A stretch of 64,000 nucleotides of DNA from Dama dama (Eukaryota; Chordata; Mammalia; Artiodactyla; Cervidae): positions 1,922,001-1,986,000 of the forward strand of contig NW_026870906.1 in the NCBI RefSeq assembly GCF_033118175.1, read 5' to 3'. The notes under the pieces are model-generated. The model did no database searches. It saw nothing but the letters and a program-made list of their open reading frames with translations, and was not told the DNA's origin. Shown piece after piece: positions 35,346 through 48,777 of the stretch; the first letter of the stretch is position 1; each line of letters begins with the position of its first letter. Made by a program: the position numbers and the translations under genes.

Positions 35346-38325
35346 CTCATGTATTTCACACGTTTTGAAGCTCTTCATATTTTGCACACCTTTTCAGGCT
35401 CTTCATGTTTTTGAACACCGCTTCATGCTCCTCCTATTTTTCAGACCGCTTCTTGCTCCTCATATTTTTCAGACCGTTTCATGCTCCTCATATATTTCAC
35501 ACTTTCTGAAGTCTTGCTATTTTTCACACCTTTTCAGTCTCTTCATGTTTTTGAACACCTTTTCATGCTCCTCGTATTTTTCAGACCGTTTCATGCTCCT
35601 CACATTTTTGACACCTTTTGAAGCTCTTCATGTTTTTCACACATTTTCAGGCTTTTCATGTTTTTGAACACCGCTTCATGTTCCTCCTATTTTTCAGACC
35701 GTTTAATGCTCCTCATATTTTTGACACCTTTTGAAGCTCTTCGTATATTTCACACCTTTTCATGCTCTTCATGTTTATCAACACCACTTCATGCTCCTCC
35801 TATTTTTCAGACCGTTTCATGCTAATCTCATTTTTGACATCTATTGAAGCTCTTCATATTTTTCCAACCTTTTGAAGTTCTTCATATTATTGTTCACATT
35901 TTTTCAGGCTCTCATGTTTTTGAACACAGCTTCATGCTCCTCCTATTTTTCAAACCGTTTCATGCTCCTCATATTTTGAAAATTTTGAAGTTCTTCATAT
36001 TTCTCACTCCTTTTCAGGCTCCACATGTTTTTGAAAATCGCTTCATTCGCCTCCGATTTTTCATAGCCTTTCATGCTCCTCTTATTTTTGACACCTTTGG
36101 AAGCTCTTCAAATTTTTCACACCTTTTCAGGCTGTCCATGTTTTTCAACACCGCTTCATGATCCTCCTAATTTTCAGACCGTTTCATGCTCCTCATATTT
36201 TTGACACCTTTTGAAGCTCTTCATATTTTTCACACCTTTTTAGGCTCTTTATATTTTTCAACACCACTTCAGGCTCCTCCTATTTTTCAGATCGCTTCAT
36301 GCTCATATCATTTTTTACACCTTTTGAAGCTGTTCATATTTTTGACACCTTTTTAAGCTCTTCATATTGTTCACACGTTTTCAGGCTCTTCATGTTTTTC
36401 AACACCGCCTGATGCTCCTCCTATTTTTCAGACCGTTTCATGCTCCTCATATTTTTGACACGTTTTAAAGCTCTTCATATTTTTCACACCATTTCAGGCA
36501 CTTCATGTATTTGAACACCGTTTCATGCTCCTCCTATTTTTCAGAATGTTTCATGCTCCTCATATTTTTGACACCTTTTGAAGCTCTTCATATTTTTCAC
36601 ACCTTTTCAGGCTCTACATGTTTTTGAAAACTGCTTCATGTTCCTCCTATTTTTCAGACAGTTTCATGCCCCTCATATTTTTGACACCATTTGAAGCTCC
36701 TCATATTTTTCACACCTTTTGAAGCTCTTCATATTTTTACAACTTTTCAGACTCTTCAAGTTTTTGAACACCGTTTCATGCTCCTCCTATTTTTCAGACC
36801 GTTTCATGCTCCTCATGTATTTCACAACTTTTGAACCTCTTCATATTTTTCACACTTTTTCAGGCTCTCATGTTTTTGAACACAGCTTCCTGCTCCTCCT
36901 ATTTTTCAGGCCGTTTCATGCTCCTCATGTATTTCACACCTTTTGAAGCTCTTCATATTTTTCACAACTTTTCAGTCTCTTCATGTTTTTGAACACCGTT
37001 TCCTGCTCCTCACATTTTTGACACATTTTGAAGCTCTTCATATTTTTCACACCTTTTCAGCCTCCTCATGTTTTTGAACACCGCTTCATGCTCCTCCTAT
37101 TTTTCATTCCGTTTCATGCTCCTCATTCATTTCCAACTTTTGAAGCTCTTCATATTTTTTACACCTTTTGACGCTCTTCATTTTTTTCAACATCGCCTCA
37201 TGCTCCTCCTTTTATTCAGACCATTTCATGCCCCTCATATTTTTGACACCTTTTGAAGCTCTTCATATTTTTCACACCTTTTCAGGCTCTTCAAGTTTTT
37301 GAACACTGCTTCATGCTCTTCCTATTTTTCAGATCGTTTCATGCTCCTCATGTATTTCACACATTTTTAAGCTCTTCATATTTTTCACACCTTTTCAGGC
37401 TCCTCATGTTTTTCATCACCACTATATGCTTCTCTTATTTTTCAGACCGTTTCATGCTCCTCATATTTTTCACACCTTTTGAAGCTCTTCATATTTTTGA
37501 ACACTGCTTCATGCTCCTCTTCTTTTTCAGACCGTTTCACGCTCCTCATATTTTTGACACCTTTTGAAACTCTTCATATTTTTCACACCTTTTCAGGCTC
37601 TTCATGTTTTTCAACACCGCTTCTTGCTCCTCCTGTTTTTCAGACCGTTTCACGCTCATCTCTTTTTTGACAGCCTTTGAAGCTCATGATATTTATCACA
37701 CCTTTTGAAGCTCTTCATATATTTCACACCTTTTCATGCTCTTAATGTTTTCATCACCGACTCATGCTCCTCCTATTTTTCAGACCGTTTCATGCTCCTC
37801 CTATTTTTCAGGCCATTTCATGCTCCTCATATTTTGACAACTTTTGAAGCTCTTCATATTTTTCACACCTTTTCAGGCTCTTCATGTTTTTCAACACCGC
37901 TTCATGCTCCTCCTCTTTTTCAGACCCTTTCATGCTCGTCATATTTTTGACACCTTTAGAAGCTCTTCATATTTTTCACACCTTTTCATGACCTACTTCT
38001 TTTAAAAAACCGTTTCATGCTCATCCTATTTTTCAGACTGTTTCATGCTCCTCATATGTTTGACACCTTTTGAAGCTCTTCATATTTTTCACAGCTTTTC
38101 AGGCTCTTCATATTTTTGACCACCGCTTCATGCCCCTCCTATTTTTCAGACCGTTTCATGCTCCTCATATATTTTACACCTTTTGAAGCTCTTCATATTT
38201 TGCACTCCTTTTCAGGCTCTTCATGTTTTTGAACACAGTTTCATACTCCTACTATTTTTCAGACTGTTTAATGCTCCTCATATTTTTGACACCTTTTGAA
38301 GCTCTTCAGATTCTTTACACCTTTT
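35346..38325 (+). repeat. Ordinary satellite array
   Basis: Units with frequent D2 and occasional D3 plus double-A (about 35822-35890 and 36300-36370). A subunit-scale irregularity, ATATTATTGTTCACATT, lies near 35886. No gene is visible. Confidence 0.83.
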
Positions 38326-39032
38326 CAGGCTCTTCATGTTTTACAACACCGCTTCATGCTCCTCTTATTTTTCATACCATTTCATGCTTCTCATATTTTT
38401 GACACCTTTTGAAGCTCTTCATATTTTTCACACCTTTTCATGCTCTTCATCTTTTAAAAAACGGTTCATGCTCCTCGAATTTTTCAGACAGTTTTATGCT
38501 CCTCATAATTTTGTCTCCTTTTGAAGCTCTGCATATTTTACACACCTTTTCAGGCTCTTCATGTATTTGAGGACCGCTTATTGCTCCTCCTGTTTTTCAG
38601 ACCGTTTCATGCTCCTCATATTTTTGACACCTTTTTAAGCTCTTCATATTGTTCACACATTTTCAGGCTCTTCATGTGTTTCAACACCGCTTAATTCTCA
38701 TCGTATTTTTCAGAATCTTTCTTGCTCCTCATATTTTTGACACCTTTTGAAGCTCTTCTATTTTTTAAACCTTTTCAGGCTCTTCATATTTTTCACCACC
38801 GCTTCATGCTGCTCCTATTTTTCTGACCGGTTCATGCTCCTCATATTTTTGAGACCTTTTGAAGCTCTTCATTTATTTCATACCTTTTCAGGATCTTCAT
38901 GTTTTTTAACACGGCTTCATGCTCCTCCTCTTTTTCAGACCGTTTCATTCCCTCATATTTTTGACACCTTTGAAGCTCTTCATATATTTCAAAACTTTTA
39001 AGGCTCTTCATGTTTTTCAACGCCGCTTCATG
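38326..39032 (+). repeat. 0.7-kb duplicated block, copy 1
   Basis: It matches 40751-41457 at an offset of about 2425 bp. Markers: TGTTTTACAACACCG, CTTTTAAAAAACGGTTCATG, GCATATTTTACACACC, GTATTTGAGGACCGC, CTTAATTCTCATCG, TTCTGACCGGTTC, and CATTCCCTCATA. I count only about seven differences by eye, so the copies are roughly 99% identical. Confidence 0.9.
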
Positions 39033-39417
39033 CTCCTCCTATTTTTCAGACCGTTTCATGCTCCTCATATGTTTGACTACTTTTGAAGCTCTTCATATTT
39101 TTCACACCTTTTCATGCTCTTCATCTTTTAAAAAACCGTTTCATGCTCATCCTATTTTTCAGACTGTTTCATGCTCCTCATATTTTTGACACCTTATGAA
39201 GCTCTTCATATTTTTCACACCTTTTCATGCTCTTCATCTTTTTGACCACCTCTTCATGCTGCTCTTATTTTTCAGGCCGTTTCATGCTCCTCAAATTTTT
39301 GACACCTTTTGAAGCTCTTCATGTATTTCACACCTTTTCAGGCTCTTCATGTTTTTCAACACAGCTTCATGCTCCTCCTATTTTTCAGTCGTTTCATGCT
39401 TCTCATATTTTTGACAC

Positions 39418-39612
39418 CATTTGAAGCTCTTCATCTTTTTTTACCCCTTATCATGCTCTTCATGTTTTTCAAAACCATTTCATGCTCTTCCTATTTTTCA
39501 GACTGTTTCTTGCTCCTCAAATTTTTGACACCCTTTGAAGCTCTTTATATTCTTCACACCTTTTCAGGCTCTTGATGTTTTTCAACACTGGTTCATGCTC
39601 TTCCTATTTTTC
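39418..39612 (+). repeat. Dispersed block, copy 1 (about 0.2 kb)
   Basis: It matches 57972-58166 (offset 18554) and 60689-60883 (offset 21271). Markers: TTTACCCCTTATCATGC, GACACCCTTTGAAGC, GGCTCTTGATGTTTTTC, and AACACTGGTTCATGC. It places 39.4 kb in the same lineage as the 57-62 kb tandem block. Confidence 0.83.
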
Positions 39613-39702
39613 AGACCGTTTCATGCTCCTCATATTTTTGACACCTTTTGAAGCTCTTCATATTCTTCACACCTTTTCAGGCTCATCATGTTTTTCAACA
39701 CT

Positions 39703-39786
39703 GGTTCATGCTCCTCCTATTTTTCAGACCGCTTCATGCTCCTCCTATTTTTCAGACCGCTTCATGCTCCTCCAATTTTTCAGACC
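39703..39786 (+). repeat. Triple C subunit
   Basis: Three C-type subunits lie in a row at 39703, 39731 and 39759, exactly 28 bp apart, with D following at 39787. A normal unit has one C. Confidence 0.87.
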
Positions 39787-40750
39787 GTTTCATGCTCATC
39801 TCATGTTTGACAACGTTTGAAGCTCTTCATATTTTTGACACCTTTTGACGCTCTTCATATTTTTCACACGTTTTCAGGCTCTTCATGTTTTTCAACACCG
39901 CTTCATGCTTCTAATATTTTGAAAAACTTTTCATGTTCATCTCATTTTTGACACCTTTTGAAGCTCTTCATATTTTCCACACCTTTTGAAGCTCTTCATA
40001 TGTTTCACACGTTTTCAGGCTCTTCATGTTTTTCAACACCGCTTCATGCTCCTTCTATTTTTCAGACCGTTTCATGCTCCTCATATTTTTGACACCTTTT
40101 GAAGCTCTTCATATTTTTCACACATTTTCAGGCTCTTCATATTTTTGAACCCCGCTTCAATGCTCATCCTATTTTTCAGACCATTTCATGCTCCTCATAG
40201 TTTTTGACACGTTTTGTAGCTCTTCATATTTTCCACAACTTTTCAGGCTCTTCATGTTTTTGAACACCGCTTCATGCTCCTCCTATTTTACTGACCGTTT
40301 CAGTATCCTCCTGTATTTCACACCATTTGAAGCTCTTCATATTTTTCCCACCTTTTCAGGCTCTTCATGGTTTTGAACACCGCATCATGCTCCTCCTATT
40401 TTTCAGACCGTTTCATGCTCCTCATATTTTTGACACCTTTTGAAGCTCTTCATATTTTTCACATCTTTTCAGGCTCTTCATGTTTTTCAACACCGCTTCA
40501 TGCTCCTCCTATTTATCAGACCGTTTCATGCCCCTCATTTATTTCACACCTTTGGAAGCTCTTCATAATTTTCACACCTTTTCAGTCTCTTCATGTTTTT
40601 CAACACCGTTTCATGCTTCCCCTTTTTTCAGACCATTTCATGCTCCTCATATTTTTGACACCTTTTGAAGCTCCTCATATTTTTCACACCTCTTGAAGCT
40701 CTTCATATTTTTCACACCTTTTAAAGCTCTTCATATTTTTCACAACATTT

Positions 40751-41457
40751 CAGGCTCTTCATGTTTTACAACACCGCTTCATGCTCCTCTTATTTTTCAT
40801 ACCATTTCATGCTTCTCATATTTTTGACACCTTTTGAAGCTCTTCATATTTTTCGCACCTTTTCATGCTCTTCATCTTTTAAAAAACGGTTCATGCTCCT
40901 CGTATTTTTCAGACAGTTTTATGCTCCTCATAATTTTGTCTCCTTTTGAAGCTCTGCATATTTTACACACCTTTTCAGGCTCTTCATGTATTTGAGGACC
41001 GCTTATTGCTCCTCCTGTTTTTCAGACCGTTTCATGCTCCTCATATTTTTGACACCTTTTTAAGCTCTTCATATTGTTCACACTTTTTCAGGCTCTTCAT
41101 GTGTTTCAACACCGCTTAATTCTCATCGTATTTTTCAGAATCTTTCTTGCTCCTCATATTTTTGACACCTTTTGAAGCTCTTCATATTTTTCAAACCTTT
41201 TCAGGCTCTTCATATTTTTCACCACCGCTTCATGCTGCTCCTATTTTTCTGACCGGTTCATGCTCCTCATATTTTTGAGACCTTTTGAAGCTCTTCATTT
41301 ATTTCATACCTTTTCAGGATCTTCATGTTTTTTAACACGGCTTCATGCTCCTCCTCTTTTTCAGACCGCTTCATTCCCTCATATTTTTGACACCTTTGAA
41401 GCTCTTCATATATTTCAAAACTTTTAAGGCTCTTCATGTTTTTCAACACCGCTTCAT
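40751..41457 (+). repeat. 0.7-kb duplicated block, copy 2
   Basis: Counterpart of 38326-39032. Its left neighbour (40597-40750) resembles the 25.8/26.3 kb block, so this place is a joint between two lineages. Confidence 0.9.
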
Positions 41458-44400
41458 TCTCCTCCTATTTTTCAGACCATTTCATGCTCCTCATATTTTT
41501 GACACCTTTTGAAGCTCTTCATATTTTTGACACCTTTTGAAGTTCTTCATATTTCTCACACGTTTTCAGGCTCTTCATGTTTTTCAACACCGCTTCATGC
41601 TCCTCCGATTTTTCAGACCATTTCATGCTCCTCATATTTTTGACACCTTTTGAAGCTCTTCATATTTTTCACACCTTTTGAAGCTCTTCATATATTTCAC
41701 ACCTTTTCAGGCTCTTCATGTTTTTCAACACCGTTTTATGATCCTCCTATTTTTCATACCGCGTCATGCTCCACTTGTATTTCCCACCTTTTGAAGGTCT
41801 TCATATTTTTCACAACTTTCCAGGCTGTTCATGTTTTTGAACACCTCTTCATGGTCCTACTATTTTTCAGACCGTTTTTGCTCTTCATATATTTCACACC
41901 TTTTGAAGCACTTCATATGTTTCACACATTTTCAGGCTCTTCATGTTTTGAACACCGCTTCATGCTCCTCTATTTTTCAGACCGTTTCAGGCTCCTCATA
42001 TTTTTGACACCATTTGAAGCTCTTCATATTTTTCACACCTTTTCAGGCTCTTCATGTTTTTGAACACCACTTCATGCTCCTCCTATTTTTCAGACCGTTT
42101 CATGCTCCTCATGTATTTCACACTTTTTGAAGCTCTTCATATTTTTCACACCTTTTCAGCCTCTCATGTATTTGAACACAGCTTCTTGCTCCTCCTATTT
42201 TTCAGATTGCTTCATGCTCATCTCATTTTTGACACCTTTTGAAGCTGTTCATATTTTTCACACCTTGTGAAGCTCTTCATATTTTTCACACCTTTTCAGT
42301 ATCTTCAAGTTTTTGAACACCGCATCATGCTCCTCATATTTTTCACACCTTCTGAAGCTCTTCATATTTTTCACAACTTTTCAGGCTCTTCATGTTTTTG
42401 AACACCGTTTCATGGTCCTCCTTTTTTCATACCGTTTCATGCTCCTCATATTTTTGCCACTTTTTGAAGCTCTTCATATTTTTCACCCCTGTTCATTATC
42501 TTCAAGTTTTTGATAACCGCTTCATGCTTCTCATATTTTTCACACCTTCTGAAGCTCTTCATATTTTTTACACCTTTTCAGGCTCTTAATGATTTTGAAC
42601 ACCGTTTCATTTTCCTCCTATTTTTCAGATCTTTTCATGCTTCTCATATTTTTGACACCTTTTGAAGCGCTTCATATTTTTCACATGTTTTAGGATCTTC
42701 ATGTTTTTGAACACCATTTCATGCTCCTCCTATTTTTCAGACCGTTTCATGCTCTTCATGTTTTTCAAGACCGTTTCATGCTCCTCCTATTTTTCAGACC
42801 GTTTCCTGCTCCTCATATTTTTCACACGTTTTGAAGCTCTTCAAATATTGCACACCTTTTCAGGCTCTTCATGTTTTTGAACACCGTTTCATGCTACACC
42901 TATTTGGCACATTTTGAAGCTCTTCATATTTTTCACATATTTTCAAGCTCTTGATGTTTTGAAACACCGCTTCATGCTCCTCATATTTTTCAGACCGTTT
43001 CATGCTCCTCATATTTTTCACACCGTTTCAGGCTCTTCATGTTTTTGAACACCGCTTCATGCTCCTCCTATTTTTCAGACCGTTTCATGCTCCTCATAAT
43101 TTTGACACTTTTTGAAGATCTTCTTATATTTCATGCCTTTTCAGGCTCTTCATATTTTTGAACACCGTTTCATGCTCCTCCTATTTTTCAGACCATTTTA
43201 TCCTCCTCATATTTTTGACACATTTTGAAGCTCTTCATATTATTCACACCTTTTCATGCTCTTCATGTTTTTCAAAACCGTTTCATACTCCTCTTATTTT
43301 TCAGACAGTTTCATGCTCCTCATATTTTTGACACCTTTTGAAGCTCTTCATATATTTCACACCTTTTCATGCTCTTCATGTTTTTGAACACCGCTTCATG
43401 CTCCTCCTATTTTTCAGGCCGTTTCATGCTCGTCATATTTTTCACACCTTTTGAAGCTCTTCATATTTTTCACACCTTTTGAAGCTCTTCATATTTCTCA
43501 CATTTTTGAAGCTCTTCATATTTCTCACACCTTTTCAGGCTCTTAATGTTTTGGAACACAGCTTCATGCTCCTCCTATTTTTCAGACCATATCATGCTCA
43601 TCTCATTTTTGTCACCTTTGAAGCTCTTTATATTTTTCACACCTTTTGAAGCTCATCGTATATTTCACACCTTTTCAGGCTCTTCATGTTTTTCAACACC
43701 ACTTCATGCCCCTCCTAATTTTCAGACCGTTTCATGCTCACCTCATTTTTGACACCTTTTGAAGCTCTTCATATTTTTCACACGTTTTCAGACTCGTCAC
43801 GTTGTTGAACACCGCTTCATGCTCCTCCTATTTTTCAGACCGTTTCATGGTCCTCATGTATTTCACACCTTTTGAAGCTCTTCATAATTTTCACACGTTT
43901 TCAGGCTCTTCATGTTTTTGAACAAGGTTTCATGCTCCTCCTGTTTTTCAGAACTTTTCATGCTCTTCATATTTTTTACACCTTTTGAAGCTCTTCATAT
44001 TTTTCACACGTTTTCACACTCTTCATGATGTTGAGCACCGCTTTATGCTCCTTCTATTTGTCAGACCGTTTCATACTCCTCATGTATTTCACACCTTTTG
44101 AAGCTCTTCATATTTTTCACACCTTTTCATGCTCTTCATGTTTTTGAACAAGGTTTCATGCTCCTCCTATTTTTCAGAACGTTTCATGCTCTTCATATTT
44201 TGACACTTTTTGAAGCTCTTCATATTTTTCAACACCTTTTCAGGCTCTTCATGAATTTCAACACCGCATCATGCTCCTCCTATTTTTCAGACCGTTTCAT
44301 GCTCCTCATGTATTTCACACTTTTTGTAGCTCTTCATATTTTTCACATCTTTTCAGGCTCTTCATGTTTTTGAACACCGCATCATGCCCCTCCTATTTTT

Positions 44401-46044
44401 CAGACCGTTTCATGCTCATCTCATTTTTGACACCTTTTGAAGCTCTTAATATTTTTCACACCTTTTGAAGCTCTTCATGTTTTTGAACACGACGTCATGC
44501 CCCTCATTTTTCAGACGGTTTCATGCTCATCTCATTTTTGACACCTTTTGAAGCTCTTCATATTTTTCACACCTTTTCAGGCTGTTCATGTTTTTCAACA
44601 CCGCTGGATGATCCTCCTATTTTTCAGACCGTTTCATGCTCCCCGTATTTTTCACACCTTTTAAAGTTCTTCGTATTTTTTACAACTTTTCAGGCTCTTC
44701 ATGTTTTTGAAAACCGCTTCATGCTCCTTTTTTTTTTCAGACCGTTTCATGCTCATCATATATTTCACACCTTTTGAAGCTCTTCATATTTTTCACACCT
44801 TTTCAGGCTCTTCATTTTTTTGAACACAACTTCATGCTCCTCCTATTTTTCAGACCGTTTCATGCTCATCTATTTTTGACACCTTTTGAAGCTCTTCATA
44901 TATTTCATACCTTTTGATGATCTTCATATTTTTCACACGTTTTCAGACTCTTCATGTTTCTCAACACCGCTTCATGCTCCTCCTATTTTTCAGACCGTTT
45001 CAGGCTTCTCATAATTTTGACACCTTTTGAAGCTCTTCATATTTTTCACACCTTTTCATGCTCTTCATCTTTTTCAAAACCGTATCATGCTCATCCTATT
45101 TTTCAGACTGTTTCATGCTCCTCATATTTTTGACACCTTTTGAAGCTCTTCATATTTTTCACACCTTTTCATGCTCTTCATCTGTTTCTAAACCGTTTCA
45201 TTCTTCTCCTATTTTTCATATTGTTTCATGCTCCTCATATTTTTGACACCTTTTGAAGCTCTTCATATATTTCACACCTTTTCAGGCTCCACATGTTTTT
45301 CAACACTGCTTCATGCTCCTCCTATTTTTCAGACCGTTTCATGCTGCTCATATTTTTGACACATTTTCAAGCTCTTCATATTTTTCACACCTTTTCAGGC
45401 TCTTCATGTTTTAGATGACCGCTTCATGCTCCTCCAATTTTTCAGACCGTTTCATGCTCCTCATATTTTGACAAATTTTAATCTCTTCATATTTTTCACA
45501 CCTTTTCAGTCTCTTCATGTTTTTGAACACTGTTTTATGCTCCTCCTGTTTTTCAGATTTTTTCATGCTCCTCATATTTTTGACACCTTTTGAAGCTCTT
45601 CATATTTTTCACACCTTTTCAGGATCTTTATGTTTTTAAACAATGATTCATGCTCCTCCTATTTTTCAGACCGTTACATGCTCCTCATATACGTGACACC
45701 TTTTGAAGCTCTTCATATTTTTCACACCTTTTCATGCTCTTCATGTTTTTCAACACCTCTTCATGCTCCTCCTTTTTTTCACTCATTTCATGCTTCTCAT
45801 ATTTTTGACACCTTTTGAAGTTCTTCATATTTTTCAAACCTTTTCATGCTCTTCATATTCTTCAAAACAATTTCATGCTCATCCTATTTTTCAGACTGTT
45901 TCATGCTCCTCATATTTTTGACACCTTTTGGAGCTCTTCATATTTTTCACACCTTTTCATGCTCTTCATGTTTTTGAATACCGTTTCATGCTCCTCCTAT
46001 TTTTCATATTGTTTCATGCTCCTCATATTTTTGACACCTTTTGG
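41458..46044 (+). repeat. Ordinary satellite array
   Basis: Satellite only. Small local echoes: the marker AACAAGGTTTCATG at 43921 and 44147 (226 bp, two units apart), and repeated A subunits near 43440-43530. D2 and D3 units are common until about 44.9 kb; the CTTCATCTTTTTCAAAACC B variant takes over after 45.0 kb. Confidence 0.82.
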
Positions 46045-46382
46045 AGCTCTTCATATTTTTCACACCTTTTCATGCTCTTCATCTTTTTCAAAACCGTATC
46101 ATGCTCATGGTGTTTTTCAGACTGTTTCATGCTCCTCATATTTTTGACACCTTTTGAAGCTCTTCATATTTTTCACACCGTTTCAGGCTCTTCATGTTTC
46201 TCATCAAAGCTTCAGGCTCCTCCTATTTTTCAGACCGTTACATGCTCCTCATATATGTGACACCATTTGAAGCTCTTCATATTTTTCACACCTTTTCATG
46301 CTCTTCATGTTTTTTAACACCGCTTCATGCTCCTCCTTTTTTTCACTCATTTCATGCTTCTCATATTTTTGACACCTTTTGA
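46045..46382 (+). repeat. 338-bp three-unit higher-order repeat, copy a
   Basis: Three consecutive different units recur as a set at 48440-48777 (offset 2395) and 48778-49115 (offset 2733). Markers in order: ACCGTATCATGCTCATGGT, TTTCTCATCAAAGCTTCAGG, CGTTACATG with ATATATGTGACACC, TTTTTTAACACCGC, and TTTTTTTCACTCATTTC. Confidence 0.9.
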
Positions 46383-46740
46383 AGCTCTTCATATTTTTCA
46401 CACCTTTTCATGCTCTTCATATTCTTCAAAACCATTTCATGCTCATCCTATTTTTCAGACTCTTTCATGCTCCTCATATTTTTGACACCTTTTGTAGCTC
46501 TTCATATATTTCACACCTTTTCAGGCTCTACATGTTTTTCAAAACCGCTTGATGCTCCTCCTATTTTTCAGACGGTTTCATGCTCCTCATATTTTTGACA
46601 CCTTTTGAAGCTCTTCATATATTTAACACCTTTTCTGGCTCTTTCTGTTTTTGATGACCGCTTCATGCTCCACCTATTTTTCAGTCGTTTCATGCTTTTC
46701 ATATATATGACACCTTTTGAAGCTCTTCATATTTTTCACA

Positions 46741-46966
46741 CCTTTTCATGCTCCTCATCTTTTTCAAAACCGTTTCATGCTCATCTTATTTTTCAGACTG
46801 TTTCATGCTTCTCATATCTTTGACATCTTTTGAAGCTCTTCCTATTTTTCACACCGTTTCATGCTCCTCATCTTTTTCAAAACCGTTTCATGCTCATCTT
46901 ATTTTTCAGACTGTTACATGCTTCTAATATCTTTGAAAGCTTTTGAAGCTCTACATATTTTTCACA
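46741..46966 (+). repeat. Tandem duplication of one unit (2 x 113 bp)
   Basis: The strings GCTCCTCATCTTTTTCAAAA and TTCTCATATCTTTGACATC (or the close TTCTAATATCTTTGAAAGC) recur 113 bp apart. Confidence 0.8.
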
Positions 46967-47426
46967 TCTTTTCAGGCTCTTCATGTTTTTGAACACCGCT
47001 TCATGCACCTCATATTTTTCAGACCGTTTCAGGCTTCTCATAATTTTGACACCTTTTGAAGCTCTTCATATTTTTCACACCTTTTCATTCTCTTCATGAT
47101 TTTGACGAACGCTTCATGCTCTTCCTATTTTTCAGACCGTTTCATGCTCCTCATGTTTTGACACCTTTTGAAGCTCTTCATATTTTTCACACCTTTTCAG
47201 GCTCTTCATGTTTTTCAACACCGCTTCAAGCTCCTCCTATTTTTCAGACCGTTTCATGCTCCTCACGTTTTTCACACCTTTTGAAACTGTTCATATTTTT
47301 CACACCTTTTCAGGCTGTTCATGTTTTTCAAAACCGCTTCATGCTCCCCCTCTTTTTCAGACCGTTACATGCTCCTCATATTTTTCACACCTTTTGAAGC
47401 TCTTCATATTTTTCATACATTTTCAG

Positions 47427-48088
47427 GCTCTTCATGTTTTTGACCACCACTTCATGCTCCTCCTATTTTTCAGACTGTTTCATGCTCCTCATATTTTTCA
47501 CACCTTTTGAAGCTCTTCATATTTTTCACACCTTTTCAGGCTCTTCACCTTTTTCAAAACCGTTTCTTGCCCATACTATTTTTCAGACCGTTTCGTGCGT
47601 CTCATATTTTTGACAACTTTTGAAGCTCTTCATATTTTTCATATTTTTTGAAGCTCTTCATATTTTTCACACGTTTTCAGTCTCTTCTTGTTTTTCAACA
47701 CCGCTTCATGCTTCTCCTCTTTTTCAGACCGTTTCATGCTCCTCCTATTTTTGACACGTTTTGAAGCTCTTCATATTTTTCACACCTTTTCAGGCTCTTC
47801 ATGTTTTCCAACACAGTTTCATGCTCCTCCTATGTTTCAGACCATTTCATGCTCCTCATAATTTTGACTACTTTTGAAGATCGTCATATTTTTCACACCT
47901 TTTCAGGCTCTTCACGTTTTTGAACACCACTTCATGTTCCTCTTGTTTTTCAGACCGTTTCATGCTCCTCATATTTTTGACACCTTTTGAAGCTCTTCAT
48001 ATTTTTCACACCTTTTCAGGCTCTTCATGTTTTTGAACACCGATTCATGCTCCTCTTATTTTTCATATCGTTTCATGCTCTTCATATT
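47427..48088 (+). repeat. Long-distance duplicated block, copy 2
   Basis: Counterpart of 8900-9560. It keeps the damaged A/T-expansion (CATATTTTTTGAAGC near 47640), the CTTGCCCATACTATTT unit and GAAGATCGTCATA. The offset changes by two bases through single-base indels. Confidence 0.85.
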
Positions 48089-48406
48089 TTTGACACCTTT
48101 TGAAGCTCTTCATATTTTTCACACCTTTTCAGGCTCTTCATTTTTTCAAACCTTTTGAAGCTCTTCATATTTTTCAAACTTTTTCAGGCTCTTCATGTTT
48201 TGAACACCGCTTCTTGCTCCTCCCTATTTTTCAGACCGTTTCATGCTCCTCATATTTTTGACATCTTTTGAAGCTCTTCATATTTTTCACACCTTTTCAG
48301 GCTCTTCATTTTTTCAAACCTTTTGAAGCTCTTCATATTTTTCAAACTTTTTCAGGCTCTTCATGTTTTGAACACCGCTTCATGCTCCTCCCTATTTTTC
48401 AGACCG
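48071..48406 (+). repeat. Tandem duplication of 1.5 units (2 x 168 bp)
   Basis: A stretch with CTTCATTTTTTCAAACC, CATATTTTTCAAAC, TGTTTTGAACACCGC and TCCTCCCTATTTTTC occurs twice, 168 bp apart (six 28-bp subunits). A third relative lies at 49859-50041 (offset about 1801). Confidence 0.85.
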
Positions 48407-48439
48407 TTTCATGCTCCTCATATTTTTGACACCTTTTGA

Positions 48440-48777
48440 AGCTCTTCATATTTTTCACACCTTTTCATGCTCTTCATCTTTTTCAAAACCGTATCATGCT
48501 CATGGTGTTTTTCAGACTGTTTCATGCTCCTCATATTTTTGACACCTTTTGAAGCTCTTCATATTTTTCACACCGATTCAGGCTCTTCATGTTTCTCATC
48601 AAAGCTTCAGGCTCCTCCTATTTTTCAGACCGTTACAAGCTCCTCATATATGTGACACCATTTGAAGCTCTTCATATTTTTCACAGCTTTTCATGCTCTT
48701 CATGTTTTTTAACACCGCTTCATGCTCCTCCTTTTTTTCACTCATTTCATGCTTCTCATATTTTTGACACCTTTTGA
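48440..48777 (+). repeat. 338-bp three-unit higher-order repeat, copy b
   Basis: Nearly identical to copy a (46045) and to the directly following copy c. Private differences include CACCGATTCAGG for CACCGTTTCAGG and CGTTACAAGC for CGTTACATGC. Confidence 0.9.
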
